A stretch of 64,000 bases of DNA from Symbiodinium kawagutii (GCA_009767595.1 VSDK01018980.1:161454-225453), one strand, 5' to 3'. Positions 46,494 to 57,387 are shown, counted from the stretch's first letter. Translations and numbers: made by a program. The notes: a model not told the origin generated them from the letters alone.

Positions 46494-46975
46494 CCAGCAG
46501 CAATACTTTGCTATGGGGTCTTGAGCCCAGATTGGCTCTGGTGCGATCCGGTGCAGCCTCAACACCAAGTCCCGGAGGGTTCCAGTGCAGATAGATTGTG
46601 AAGGTTCCAGCAAAAGGTTCCCGTGCAGGTGCATACTGAGTTTTCGAAGGGTAGCTGATGAGGCTCCCGAAGTGTTCCGGCGCAGACAGCTGATGAGGTT
46701 CCGGAGCGTTCGGTGCAGATACTTGGTGAAGTTCCGAAAGGTTCTGGCAGAAGGTTCCAGTGCACATACCTGGTGAGAATCCGGAGTGTCCAGTATAAAG
46801 ACTTAGTGACGTTCCGGTGCAGAAACCTGGTTAGGTTCCGAAAGGGTTCTGGTGCAGATATTCCGGGGGTTCCGGTGAAGGGCTCCGGTGCAGATGCCTG
46901 GTGAGGTTCCGAAAGGTTCCGGTGCAGATGAAGAGATTCCGGAGGGTTCAGGGTTCCGGTGCAGAGATTTTCTGA
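46494..46975 (+). repeat. Minisatellite, GGTTCCGGTGCAGATRCCTG type
   Basis: Header AGCAATACTTTGCTATGGGG ... GCCCAGATTGGCTC, followed by about a dozen imperfect 30-40 bp units. A related block with the same header is at 50925-51255. Confidence 0.85.
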
Positions 46976-47024
46976 TTTTTGGGTGGGTAGCCCAGTGATA
47001 TCATGGGGTGATAATGCGGCTTAG

Positions 47025-47126
47025 GAGCCGGTGAAGCAGCTGGGCATGGCAGATCGCGCTAGAAGCACTGCGGCTACGGAGGCTGTTCGCCAAGCTGGGT
47101 CGAAGAAACTGATGATGCAGGAGCAG
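47025..47126 (+). CDS. Internal exon, 102 bp
   Basis: Acceptor ATGCGGCTTAG, donor CAG|GTAGAG, 34 codons, phase 0 at both ends: EPVKQLGMADRARSTAATEA then VRQAGSKKLMMQEQ. Helical, charged. No family is recognised. Confidence 0.5.
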
Positions 47127-47765
47127 GTAGAGCTGAAAATATTTTGCGCCGGTCACATCCAGGCGACAAGGGCTCGAACTGGGTCATGTGGTTGAACCCT
47201 GGTACCCCAGTCATTCCCAATCATCCGGAAAATGACCAGAAGTCGCCAATCGTTATGAATCAATGTGGATTTTCATTGACGTTGCTTCGTGGTGATGATT
47301 TCTATGGTCTTAAAATTATGGTTCATTTATCGCAAGAAAGAACACTATAGTAAATTGAGAGATTGCGTCAGTTTAATTGATCAACAGACGGCATGCCAGG
47401 AAGAGAGGAGCAGCTTCAACAGGCAATCGGCCGCTGTCAAAATGAAGCCAAATTACCGTAGAGTCGGGGGCGATCATTGAGGTAGACGAGTGATTGATCA
47501 GTTTGACTGAACTACACTTTGGTAAACTAACCTAGCTGCGTGGAAAATCCACCATTTCTAGCTCAATTGGCTTCTTGCTTTTTCAACAAATAAACTGTAA
47601 AGATTTAACCCCAACCGCTGACAGTTGGTTCGCAAGTCTTTTGTTGCATGGAGCGTCCTCTTGTTCTGGGTGCTTTCCCTGAACTTTCCATTTGGCTACG
47701 AGGGTGGGCCACATTGGCGCGTGGCTTTGGCAGGTGAATTGGTGTTTTCTTGCTACATCCCCGAT
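47127..47765. other. No gene supported
   Basis: Short ORFs. Positions 47518-47560 carry a family C-like piece (GGTAAACTAACC ... GGAAAATCCACC). Confidence 0.35.
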
Positions 47766-47767
47766 GA

Positions 47768-48472
47768 TGGGCCGGAGATATAAGCTTCTTAGAGTTGATA
47801 CGGGCTCATGGCGCTACAGAACTTGGCGTGTTGCATTTTGCGCTGACGGTCCTTTGCAACGGTTGCCTGCTCAGTCCAAACCTCACATGGGTAGATCTCG
47901 GTCGCCCCGATTCTGTCCAGATCATTCACCAGCCCATTGTGCGAGACTGGACGGAAGAAATTTTCGACGCAGTAGCCGAAAATAATGTTGATAAGGTTGA
48001 AACATGTTTGGAGAAAGGGCAAGATCCAAATTGCGTCATCATAGATTCTGTCCTCTGCGCAGCGATCGAGCAGGGATCGTTGCCCATTGCGAGAATCTTG
48101 ATCAAAGGGGGGGCCGATGTGAACCTTGTTCCCCCTGGCCGTTTGGGGCCATTGCATGCGTCCGTCGTCCATGATCCAGAGGCATGTGCAAGCCTATTGC
48201 TCAGGCCTCGCGCGAACCCAAATTTGCGCGATAACATGTTTGCGCGCCACACGCCTCTGCACTACGCCACGGTTTATGGAGACCTGGAGCATTCTTCGTT
48301 GTTGCTTGCGTGGGGCGGCGACCCGTTACTCAGCAACACGTTTTATCACTTCCCATTCACGCTGGCGCCACCTGGGCCTGTGATTGCGGAGTGCCTTGAC
48401 CGTTGCTTCTGTGTCGTGGACACCAGCGTTCTTGTTCAAAGGCACTTGGGCATCATTGCTGAATTTGGTTAG
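47768..48472 (+). CDS. Ankyrin-repeat protein, N-terminal part
   Basis: Frame 2 is open from 47768 with no in-frame ATG near the start, so it is either 5'-truncated or entered by splicing (CTTCTTAG acceptor at 47784-47791). Four ankyrin-type repeats: IFDAVAENNVDKVETCLEKG, VLCAAIEQGSLPIARILIKG with GADVN, LHASVVHDPEACASLLL with ANPN, and TPLHYATVYGDLEHSSLLLA with GGDP. These mediate protein-protein contacts. The frame ends at TAG 48470, but the next frame continues the protein. Confidence 0.7.
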   Translation, partial: WAGDISFLELIRAHGATELGVLHFALTVLCNGCLLSPNLTWVDLGRPDSVQIIHQPIVRDWTEEIFDAVAENNVDKVETCLEKGQDPNCVIIDSVLCAAIEQGSLPIARILIKGGADVNLVPPGRLGPLHASVVHDPEACASLLLRPRANPNLRDNMFARHTPLHYATVYGDLEHSSLLLAWGGDPLLSNTFYHFPFTLAPPGPVIAECLDRCFCVVDTSVLVQRHLGIIAEFG

Positions 48473-49331
48473 CCCTGTCAGTCTTTGGCAAACCTGCAAG
48501 GCATTTCGAGAGGAGCGTGCGTGGCTAGGTGATCGAATGTTTTTGGGCGACAATCCTTTCTATTTGTGGCTGGTTGAAGGGGAGTCGTTTATTCGAGTTC
48601 ACAACGGCTCCTGCTACATTTACAATGACGACGGAGCTTTGCTCCCATATTCCGGAATACCGCCCCAAGCGGTGCTTGTTCGGCTGGCCTCATTTTTTGC
48701 GCGCTTGTTGCGTCGGAGGGTGATGTTCTTGGAGACATCAGATTCTTTTGGGGGAAGCGCGGCCGACGGCTCTCAACCATCATCTCCTTCATCAACGTTC
48801 GGGCCAACTCCATCTTTCTTGGACAGCGAGTTCTCCAGCGCAAGTGGCAGCCCTACTTCTTCAATCAGCCATGTGCCTGCATCGATTGCTCTGGAACGGA
48901 TTGATGAAGTTAGCCGCCTTTGCTTTGAGTATGTCCCCCTCTTGGCAAGTCAGCCAGAGCTTTTTGCCACATTACCATCGCCTGTCAAGTCTCTGCCCGA
49001 AGATGCGTGGTCAAGCGCCTTGCGGGAAAGGAACAGCGCCTTCAATTTGATTCATCTATCCAGTGCTGAGTCCTCATGCGACAACATCCCTGCGGACGTG
49101 CTCACCAAGATTGGCAAACGTCTGTGTGTTTATTTTTCTTACCCCAAAAGATTCGTGGGTGTGATTCAAAAAAATCTTTCGTCCCTTTCACTCACTCCCA
49201 ACCCATGCGACCCTTGCATTCGCAAGAGGGTTTGGGAACGAGCTGCATGGGAGCAGCGACAGGCCTGGAAGCAAAGCCAGGATCGGGGCGTCCTGGGTGG
49301 AAACGGCAGGTTTGAACCTGGAGCGAGATAG
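48466..49331 (+). CDS. Continuation of the ankyrin protein: F-box-like segment and unknown C-terminal region
   Basis: Frame 3 reads VSPVSLWQTCKAFREERAWL right where frame 2 ends in HLGIIAEF; together they resemble an F-box (LxxIxxFxSPxSLWxxCKxFR). About 270 more residues follow, with a Ser/Pro-rich linker (SQPSSPSSTFGPTPSF) and a conserved-looking segment (ADVLTKIGKRLCVYFSYPKR), ending at TAG 49329-49331. One extra base near 48464-48468 (TTTGG) explains the frame change: a pseudogene lesion or an assembly error. Ankyrin plus F-box would suggest an SCF-type ubiquitin-ligase adaptor. No intron interrupts this 1.56 kb, unlike other genes here. Confidence 0.55.
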
Positions 49332-49740
49332 GCGCTGATGTCTTTAGGTTTTTATAATCTTGCAAACTTTTGCCCCCACTTTGCGCATACACTATTGGTA
49401 GTGGCTCCCCCCTTTATTGGTCCGCCATGGGGTGGAATGGCCCGTGCAGGCCAGCCAGCGCTCAAACCTTTATGGTTCTGGGCGAGGTGCTGCCGGGCTT
49501 CCGGTTTCCGCCAAAAAGGGGCGAATCTTTTTTTGCCCCGGATCCTTGGCGCATGGACCCGGCGCCGGCGCAGGCGCTCGGCTAAATTTTTCATACCCCG
49601 TAAGGTTGAAGAGAACCCGACATTGCAGCGCTCACATGTTGCGCCGAGGCTGGGTGAAAGTCGCGTTTGGCTTAATTGCCCAGTGTGGGCCTAGGGGCTG
49701 CGCTTCGCGGAGCCCTTAGAGGAGCATTGCTATGGCCTGT
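49332..49740. other. GC-rich 3' flank with strong hairpin
   Basis: Several frames are open by composition. CTAGGGGCTGCG / CGCGGAGCCCTTAG at about 49691-49720 forms a near-perfect stem with a TTC loop, possibly a terminator-like or mobile-element structure. Confidence 0.4.
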
Positions 49741-49744
49741 CTCC

Positions 49745-50335
49745 TTGTCTCTTCTATTCATTTTTTCCTGTCTTTCTTTTCTTTCTTATCTTTCCTTCTT
49801 TCTTTCTTTCCTTCTTTCTTTCCTTTCTTCCTTTCTTCCTTTCTTCCTTTCTTCCTTTCTTCCTTTCTTCCTTTCTTCCTCTCTTCCTTTCTTCCTTTCT
49901 TCCTTTCTTCCTTTCTTGCTTTCTTCCTTTCTTTCTTTCTTGCTCTCTTTCTTTCTCTCTTTCTTTCTGTCTTTCTTTCTGTCTTTCTTTCTGTCTTTCT
50001 TTCTTTCTTTTCTTCTTTCCTTGCCTTTCTTTCCTTCCTTTCTTTCCTTCCTTTCCTTCCTTTCCTTCCTTCCTTTTCTTCCTTTCCTTCCTTTTCTTTC
50101 TTCCTTCCTTCCCTCCTTCCCTCCTTCCCTCCTTCCCTCCTTCCCTCCTTCCCTCCTTCCTTCCTTCCTTCCTTCCTTCTTTCCTTCTTTCCTTCTTTCC
50201 TTCTTTCCTTCTTTCCTTCTTTCCTTCTTTCCTTCCTTCCTTCCTTCCTTCCTTCCTTCCTTCCTCCTTCCTTCCTTCCTTCCTTCCTTCCTTCCTTCCT
50301 TCCTTCCTTCCTTCCTTTCCTTTCTTCGTTTTTTT
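49745..50335 (+). repeat. Pyrimidine tract (CTTT/CCTT/CCCT)n
   Basis: Nearly 600 bp with almost no purines on plus. Phe/Leu/Ser ORFs in all frames are artefacts. Confidence 0.95.
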
Positions 50336-50414
50336 CTCTTTTATTATATGTTTTTCTGCTTTCTTTGATTTCTCTTCTTCCTTTTGTCCTTCTGTTTTTT
50401 TTCCTTGTTCGCCG

Positions 50415-50649
50415 TCATGGTCATGGTGTTTGTCGTGGTCGTCGCCGTCGTCGCCGTCGCCATGGTGGTCGTTGTCGTTGTCGGCGCGGCCGTTGTCGTC
50501 CCCATGGTCATTGCTGTGTTGTCGTCCTTGTCGTTGTTGTCGTTGTTGTTATTAGCGGTGGCGGTTGGTTTTATTGTTGGTGTTTGCGTTTGTGTTGGTG
50601 TTGTTGTGGTTGTCGTTGTTGTTGTTGGTGGTGGTGCTGCTGCTGTTGC

Positions 50650-50716
<67 letters not shown>

Positions 50717-50810
50717 GGTGGTGGTGGTGGTGTTGTTGGTGTTGGTGTTGTTGGTGTTGGTGTTGGGGTTGGTGTTGGCGTTGTTGTTCATGATGTTGCT
50801 GCAGCTGTTG
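50415..50810 (+). repeat. GTC/GTT/GGT triplet tract
   Basis: Changes from GTCGTC to a pure (GTT)n core around 50645-50700 and then (GGT)n. Val/Gly/Leu ORFs are compositional. Confidence 0.95.
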
Positions 50811-50924
50811 CGTTCGTCGTGGCTGCGCGTTTTGGTTTGGGCTGCTGTGGTGCAAATGGTGGTGTATTTGTGGAGGGTTTGCTGCTGCGGTCGTTGTCTT
50901 GGTTGGAATGTTTTCTCCAACAGC

Positions 50925-51255
50925 AATACCCTGGTATGGGGTCTTTAGCCCAGATTAGCTCTGCGATGCGGTGCAGCTTCAACACCAGGTTCCCGAAAAT
51001 GTTCCAGGGTTCCAGTGTAGATGTTTGGTGAGGTTCCGGAAAGTTCCGGCACAGAGGTCCGGTGCAGACTTGGTGAGGTTCCGAAAGGCTTCATTTTATC
51101 CCCGGGAGGACAGCATTGTTTGCAAGGGGGTCTTCAGCCCAGATTGGCTCCGGCGCGATCCGGCGCAGCTTCCAGACTGGGGTCCAGATCAACATCAAGT
51201 TCCGGAAGGTTAGCGTCCAGGGTTCCGGAAGGTTCCGGTGCAGCATTTAGATTGG
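50925..51255 (+). repeat. Minisatellite block related to 46494-46975
   Basis: Two headers (GGGGTCTTTAGCCCAGATTAG at 50939 and GGGGTCTTCAGCCCAGATTGG at 51127), each followed by GGTTCCGGAA-type units. Confidence 0.85.
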
Positions 51256-52067
51256 GCTCAATGAAATAGAGGTATCAGTTTGGTGGGAATGACAGGTGCT
51301 AGGCGTAAGAAGAGTTGCAGATGGGTCATGTGCGAGACACGAGCAGTGTGGAAGACTCGAAGACCATTTCTTTTTCTGCAGGATGGGTATCTTCAACTGA
51401 CCACAAAAATATCATATTGGCAGGTCAGGTCAGCCATCAATAGATCCGAAGGAAGTACATGGGCTTCACAAAGGCTCCGCATACAAATTGTCATGCTGTT
51501 GGGGATAGCACTTGGGCTTTTATTCTGATTTTGCATTTGAATCGTAGCGACACTAGACGGTACACCCAGTGAGTTTACGCGTGCTGTCAGAGCCAACGGT
51601 AGCTACATGAAGGGGCACGCAGCCACACGGAGAAGTCGTACTGGAAGAAACTAATGAATTATCAACCGCAAAGTTGGTGAAGATCAGCTTGGCCTCTTGA
51701 ACTTCGCCTCAGTTCAGGCGAAAGGTTACAGTGTGCTGGGTCATCCATGCTTGGCTGCCTTAGAGATTTCGCAGCTCCATTTTCCCGAACGAAAGGACCG
51801 TGCAAGAATTCAGCTGCTCGTAGGTTCATAGTGATTGGTGGTCTCGTTTCGATGCCTGCTTACCAGCAGTTGATCATTGCTCATAGTGGTTGATATTCGA
51901 TAGTGATTCAATTGTGTCCTGAAAGATGACCAACCATCATCGGCTTGTTCAATTCTTTTAGTACTAGTTGATAATAGTTGATATTTGTTCAATAATGAGA
52001 GTTCATGACCACCAACAAGCAACAACTACGTGGCTGTGTCCATGGTGGTACCCTCCAAGTTGTACAG
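51256..52067. other. No gene supported
   Basis: Mixed sequence with short ORFs on both strands. Confidence 0.35.
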
Positions 52068-52180
52068 CCATCCCAGGCATGAGCTTATCTGTGTCCGACG
52101 CGGGGGCCTTTGCCCAATCGGGCGATGCCAAAGAAGCCGTCAGAAAGGCGTGGCAGCAGCTGCTGGACATACGAGTTTGA
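52068..52180 (+). CDS. Putative exon, helical
   Basis: After AGTTGTACAG two bases, then IPGMSLSVSDAGAFAQSGDA and KEAVRKAWQQLLDIRV with TGA at 52178; CGA|GTTTGA at 52174 is a possible donor in phase 0, matching the next exon. Ala-rich, amphipathic. Confidence 0.5.
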
Positions 52181-52225
52181 TCATGACTGACCAATATCAA
52201 CGAGTTTGAACATCATGATCAATGG

Positions 52226-52349
52226 TTACCCAGGATTAATAAACCCTAGGTTTGTTAATTGGGGGTATCCCCTAAAAGCCTTGGTTTTCCATTAAAATGG
52301 GAACCCCCCCTAGTTAATCAACCAGGGGTTTATCAATCCTGGGTAGCCA
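52226..52349. repeat. Inverted repeat of about 124 bp
   Basis: GGTTACCCAGGATTAATAAA ... TTAATTGGGGG pairs with CCCCCCTAGTTAATC ... CAATCCTGGGTAGCC. Foldback or MITE-like. Confidence 0.65.
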
Positions 52350-52714
52350 TTATCGATTGCCCATAATTAATAATATCATAACCATACTTATCAACATGTT
52401 TGGGGTTGATTTAACCATACTGGTAATGGTTAATCATGATTAGCCGTGCTTGTATAAAATCATGATGAACTTGTAGGATTAACCCTTAATTCACAGTACC
52501 AACCAATCACCAACCGCTATTGCCAATTAAAATGCAATTAGCATGAAAACAACCTTTATGATACTGGGTGACAAGGACTTATAATCAAGGATCATTGTGC
52601 CTACTCACATTGACATTGCTTGACAGATGCAACTGGGAGGCATCTCTAGGAAGACCAGAGTACTCAGATGAAGGACTTTCCATTTTAGGATGGTCCTGAC
52701 CCATCCCTCAGTGT

Positions 52715-52820
52715 GGGTCCTGCCAAAAGTAGGGTACGCCAAAAATTGGCTGGTTTATTACTATGAATAGTGAATAAACTGGATCATTTGGGGGTGCCCC
52801 TATTTTAAAAACTAGATCAT
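52715..52820. mobile_element. Inverted-repeat element family B, diverged copy
   Basis: Left AAAAGTAGGGTACGCCAAAA, core GGCTGGTTTATTACTATGAA, right GGGGGTGCCCCTATTTTAAA. Confidence 0.5.
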
Positions 52821-52947
52821 GGAATCACATTTTTGAAAACCTCAGGTTATGCAGATGAATGGACCCAGTTGCGGTGGGATTTGTAGCGAGATGTCGATGC
52901 CATGTTGGGACCCGGGCTGACTAGTGGCAGTCCTCCGTCCTGCTCAG

Positions 52948-53001
52948 ATGGTGGCGCGGGTCGCTGGGACTGAGCCGCAGTACGTGCAGGAGCTGGGGAA
53001 G
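52948..53001 (+). CDS. Internal exon, 54 bp
   Basis: Acceptor TCCTCCGTCCTGCTCAG (clean pyrimidine tract), donor AAG|GTGAGT, 18 codons phase 0/0: MVARVAGTEPQYVQELGK. Probably follows the exon at 52068-52174 in the same gene. Confidence 0.55.
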
Positions 53002-53156
53002 GTGAGTGATCCCATGGATTTCAGAGGAATCGATCCATTTTTTTTTAGAAAAGATGTTCCAAACATATTTCGGTGATATTTCTCTAAGAAAATATTGGTG
53101 ATTCATGGCGATTCCATTTCAACGTTATCCATTTATTCCAGTTTGTCCCGAATAGG

Positions 53157-53217
53157 GTGATTTATCCCAAATATGTTGGATCCATATTAGTGAATCACCC
53201 ATATTTGGGATAAATCA
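53157..53217. repeat. Hairpin with perfect 19-bp arms
   Basis: GTGATTTATCCCAAATATG at 53157-53175, inverted at 53199-53217. Confidence 0.75.
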
Positions 53218-54557
53218 CAAGCTGTTGCAGGTAGGTGGGGTGTGGTTTATCCGTATGAATCTACCAGTATGAAGCATGACGCAGAAGCAAGTTGTGAACG
53301 ATTCAGTTGTAATGGTTAAGCCAGAAGGGATGGTCATCCACTTGTTCAATGGTTGCATCGTATTAGTCATAAATTAATGGGGATGGTTGCATCCACTTGC
53401 CAGTTGAGCCAGAAGGGATTGTTGCATCAACATTGTATCTCCATGTCTCTCCTATGAATCAAGTGCCCAAACAGGCGTAAGGCAAATATTGACCATGGCT
53501 CGCTTCAAAGCAGCAAGAACAAACAAAAGCGAGAGAACAAGTTCTGGGTGACAACAGGAACACTATATGATGAAACCCACAGCAATGATCATCAATTGCA
53601 AAAAGGGTTTGGAAGCAACCATCGCGATACAACCAGCGATGCTCGAGGTTCAACCACCATCAAGATGGGTATAACCAACAATACTTGTGAGGTGCTGCCC
53701 AAAACGTTGGGATTTGATCATTAGAAGGACACAGCCAGCGATAGGGATACAACCAGCAACAATCGAGCTACAACCAGGGGCTAGGGACGCAATAAGCGGA
53801 AGATGTGCTGCGGACGTTCATAAGGGAGTAAGCGACAACAATGAGGATATAATCAATGGCGATGATGATGGAAGCCTAATGAAAGGGGGGAAATCACCAA
53901 GAAGAATAAGGAAAAAATCAAAAAATAAGGCTGATTACACCAACAGCCAGAGGTAAAGAACCCAGGATGGTAGAGATGAAAGCAACAGGAAAAGGGATAC
54001 TGCATAGCAAGAAGAGGGATACAATCAGCAAACAGTACAATTAATCACCAAAAATGCCATTCCAAACATTTGCTGCAGGGACAAGCAACACCAATCGCAA
54101 CAACCGCAACAACAGCAACAACAATGCTCCGAAACTTTGCTGGTGCGGTGCAAACAACTTAGCGGATCTCCAAATGCACTGAACAGAAAATCCAAAAAGC
54201 CACAGCCACAAACGCGTACTGTGACAAGTGAATAGATGAATTTCAAACTCACTCCAAAGACCATGAAGAGTTGAACTTCCAAAATGTAGGACTTTGATCA
54301 ATGAAGGATGAATGGTCCAACAGCTTGCTTGGTTGATCGTTGGACATGATCATTGCCGCTGAACCGATCACAGTGAACTGGGGATAACAAAGGTCGCAGC
54401 GGCCTCGTTTTCAGCGAATTCTGACATTTGGATGGTGCCCCAGGGTTATCATGTTAGGTGGGAAACGCACCTCAGCATCAACCAACACCGACCATGCCTA
54501 GCAGACCAACACCGACCATGCCTAGCAGTTACCCGACCAGTCAGCCAACTTCCCCAG
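53218..54557. other. No gene supported
   Basis: AT-rich with CAACAATCG/ACAACC repeats at 53640-53800 and 54085-54130. Short ORFs only. Confidence 0.4.
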
Positions 54558-54697
54558 CGAGCTGCAGGACATCAACCTCTTCGCCGGAGAGCTTTGTCCT
54601 GGCTCTCGTCGCTTGGAAGGTCGGCGCCTTCAGGAAGCCATGCGCTTTGATTATGTCTGGAAACTCAGGGAAGGGGAGGGGATGTATGGCGAGCTGG
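54558..54697 (+). CDS. Internal exon ending at a family A terminus
   Basis: Acceptor AACTTCCCCAG (or CTGCAG ten bases on); the frame reads ELQDINLFAGELCPGSRRLE, GRRLQEAMRFDYVWKLREGE and GMYGEL plus one base, ending GAGCTGG|GTCAAG. The sequence after it (GGCTTGAACCAACCAATA) is family A. No family is recognised for the protein. Confidence 0.55.
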
Positions 54698-54786
54698 GTC
54701 AAGGCTTGAACCAACCAATAACAGCTGGTTATAATGGTAAATAATAGGGGATGATAACTAACAATTGTAGGGGATCTAGCAGCTAT

Positions 54787-54910
54787 ATATGGCTATGAGT
54801 CAAGGCTTTAACCAACCAACAATAGGGGATAATAATCAACAATAGTAGTGGGAAAAGAATGGTTTATAATGAAGGAACCATGGGTACGGGGTTTTGACCC
54901 ATAGCCATAT
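54787..54910 (+). mobile_element. Inverted-repeat element family A, copy 4, next to a truncated copy
   Basis: Left TATATGGCTATGAGTCAAGG, right TTTTGACCCATAGCCATAT. A truncated fifth copy (5' part only) is at 54690-54770, so two elements lie in tandem in the same probable intron. The left end has GAGTCAA instead of GGGTCAA. Confidence 0.65.
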
Positions 54911-56258
54911 GCAGTATATACAGGAATTATACAGAATTGCTTATAAAACAGAAAAGGGGAGAGTATACCTTCTGATTTTCTAAGATTTTTTTTGCATCCA
55001 TGTATTTTACTGTACTCTTTTCTTTAAGGTTCTTTAAGTGTATTTTCAAAACCATTCAAGTCGTCTGCATATGTAGATGGATGTAATGTGTGTACATATA
55101 GATTTAGATATACAACACATATACATACACAGGGTTTCTTTTTGCACTTGCGCACGCACACGTATCTTTGGCGTCTTCCTGGCGACCTGTTCAACTCCCA
55201 CAGCAGCGAAAACTCGATTGAACTAGCGGCATCTCTTCATCATGCCGTGGAATCGAAAGAACTCGGCTGCCAAGATTTTGAGGAAGGGTGGCGTTGGACC
55301 CAAAATGGCGTTGGTGTCCGACTGTCATAGAAACTACTCATCCCCAACGGATCTGTGTCATAGTCACCTACAGACTGCATAGTGACCACTTGTTCTGATC
55401 TGTGCTCATGAATTATCTTCTTTTCAAGATTCATTTTCGCGTGACTGCAGTGCTCTGTAAACATTTGGGCTAAACCACAAACATCATGGTTCTCAGGATG
55501 GTTAACCCACAAACATCATGGTTCTCAGGATGATTGAGCCACAAAAATCATGGTTCTCAGGATGATTGAGCCACAAAGCATCACGATTCTTATAGGATGT
55601 TAATCCATGGTTAACCTATGCCAATATTTCAACCCCTTCGAGGCGATCGCGTTTCCTGCCAGTCTGGGGCTGGAGGCTGCATTCGAGGTCGGACCGATGG
55701 CTGAGATGAAGCGAAAGGATGGGTTGGTCATGGCTAAGACTGGTTACATCAGGGCTAGATCGTGGCTAAATCCCCTTGAAGCAAATGATAAAATCAGCGC
55801 CGGCGCTCAATAGTGCCCAAATCATGGCTGCATAGTGGCTAGATCAGGGCTCAATAATGGCTAGATCATGGCTCAATGCTGCCCAAATCATGGCTAAATC
55901 AAGGTCCAATGGCCAAAATGATTTGAAAACACAGTGTGGCGAACCCGAATGATAAACACATGGCAGAGTATTAGGATGAGCAAATTGTAAACAGCTAAAT
56001 GGCTGTGTTTGATTCCAGTTGAGAATGGCTCACACTGGCTAATTAAGGACAATTTGCAATCCAATATGCAAACATTCAATCGTTCTCGACCAGCCATAAA
56101 CCCAACAATTTCTGCAACCAACATCATTACCGACATCATTGACCAACATCACTAACCAACATCATTAACCAACATCATTAACCGGCATCATTGACCAACA
56201 TCATTCACCACGATCTAGTCAGTACAACCGACCCAACCGCCCCAGAACTCTCGCGCAG
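54911..56258. other. Weak ORFs and repeats
   Basis: 55163-55330 has two overlapping plus frames with protein texture (SENSIELAASLHHAVESKEL; RKNSAAKILRKGGVGPKMAL). 55624-55710 reads FEAIAFPASLGLEAAFEVGP. Neither has decisive splice sites. ATCATGGCTCAATG-type repeats at 55820-55910. Confidence 0.35.
55475..55600 (+). repeat. 32-bp tandem repeat, four copies
   Basis: CCACAAACATCATGGTTCTC units start at 55475, 55507, 55539 and 55571, the last one diverged. Confidence 0.85.
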
Positions 56259-56364
56259 GCAGCCGAAGCCACGCGTTCGGCCCTTTCAACAGCCTCAGTG
56301 GCACAGGCGAGCGTCGACGTTGCCGTACCAGAGAGGCTGCACCATTGCCCGAGATCAACTATGG
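56259..56364 (+). CDS. Putative exon, Ala/Ser-rich
   Basis: After TCTCGCGCAG: AAEATRSALSTASVAQASVD then VAVPERLHHCPRSTM. A triplicated ATGGATGTTTCTCA follows, resembling the family B left end (TGGTTTCTCAAAATA), so the intron again starts at such an element. Confidence 0.45.
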
Positions 56365-56474
56365 ATGTTTCTCAGAATATGGATGTTTCTCAAATATGGA
56401 TGTTTCTCAAATGGTTTCTCACATTGATCCATGACCATTAATTTGAGATCCAGTATCCATTGGTGAATTGGATA

Positions 56475-56535
56475 GTTACTGTAAATAGTTAATATTGACC
56501 CCCCAAATCAGGCAATATTAACTATTTACAGTAAC
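56475..56535. repeat. Hairpin with perfect 23-bp arms
   Basis: GTTACTGTAAATAGTTAATATTG at 56475-56497, inverted at 56513-56535, followed by a family B right end (GGGGTACCCTATTTCAAGAA). Confidence 0.8.
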
Positions 56536-57003
56536 AAAGCATCCATTTTTGGGGTACCCTATTTCAAGAAATCATCTATTGCAGATAATAAGCTGGATTG
56601 GACGTGCATTATTCCAGGAGGTATCTCAGGGATTCTCGGGGTGGGAGTGACATACCGGTGGCAATATCCCAATGGCTACAGGATCTCCAGCGAGTTTTTT
56701 ATGGAACAAAAAGAGAAACATTGAACTTGAGGTAGTTAGATAAGTAGATCTTTAGTAAGGATAGTTTAGAACCATTGGTAACAACAACAGACAACGCGTA
56801 GCAGTTCCGATTCTGGGTACTTGGTTTCTGGTCAGTTGGTGAAGGTGGGAATGGATCATGGTCTGGGGTTGTTGAAAGCTATGAACTGGATTTGCCAGTG
56901 TCAGCCATCCATGATTTGGATGGGGGTAGTTTGCTATTTTCCGTTGCTCAATGGTTTTATCCACAAAGTTAGTGTCCCTTGGAATGTGAAGGGTCACTAC
57001 CAA

Positions 57004-57079
57004 GTGGTGTTTGTTGAACATTCACTATTTATAGTAATAAACCAACCATTTTTTGGGGTCCCTATTTTGAGAAACCACC
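57004..57079. mobile_element. Inverted-repeat element family B, short copy
   Basis: CAA|GTGGTGTTTG ... AATAAACCAACCATTTTTTG ... GGGGTCCCTATTTTGAG|AAACCACC. The flanking plus strand is protein-like on both sides (KVSVPWNVKGHYQ before, at 56968-57003; RRMVGRERVRFSPAEADETP after, near 57095-57155), but the two frames do not join cleanly. Confidence 0.5.
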
Positions 57080-57387
57080 AAGTCTTGAAGATGTCCAGGC
57101 GAATGGTAGGCAGGGAACGAGTGCGATTTTCGCCAGCCGAAGCTGATGAGACTCCTGAAGCTAAGGCAGCAACAAAACTTGAGCCGATGGGACAGAACCA
57201 TCAAAACCATCCGTATTTTGCATGCATTTTGCGTACAAATCATCTAAATATTTGCACATTACATAAATGTATATTTACATCTTTACATAGATATACACGT
57301 TGGTTGGCTGGAGTAAACGGAAGCAACGACCACCCTGGTAGTGATCTCTATGTTGCTACGTCTATGCATGAGGGACGCAGTCGCTAG

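Noticed and set aside
49676-51031. Phe/Leu/Ser, Val/Gly and Asn/Gln ORFs over pyrimidine and GTT tracts
   Set aside because: Compositional artefacts of simple repeats, open in many frames on both strands.
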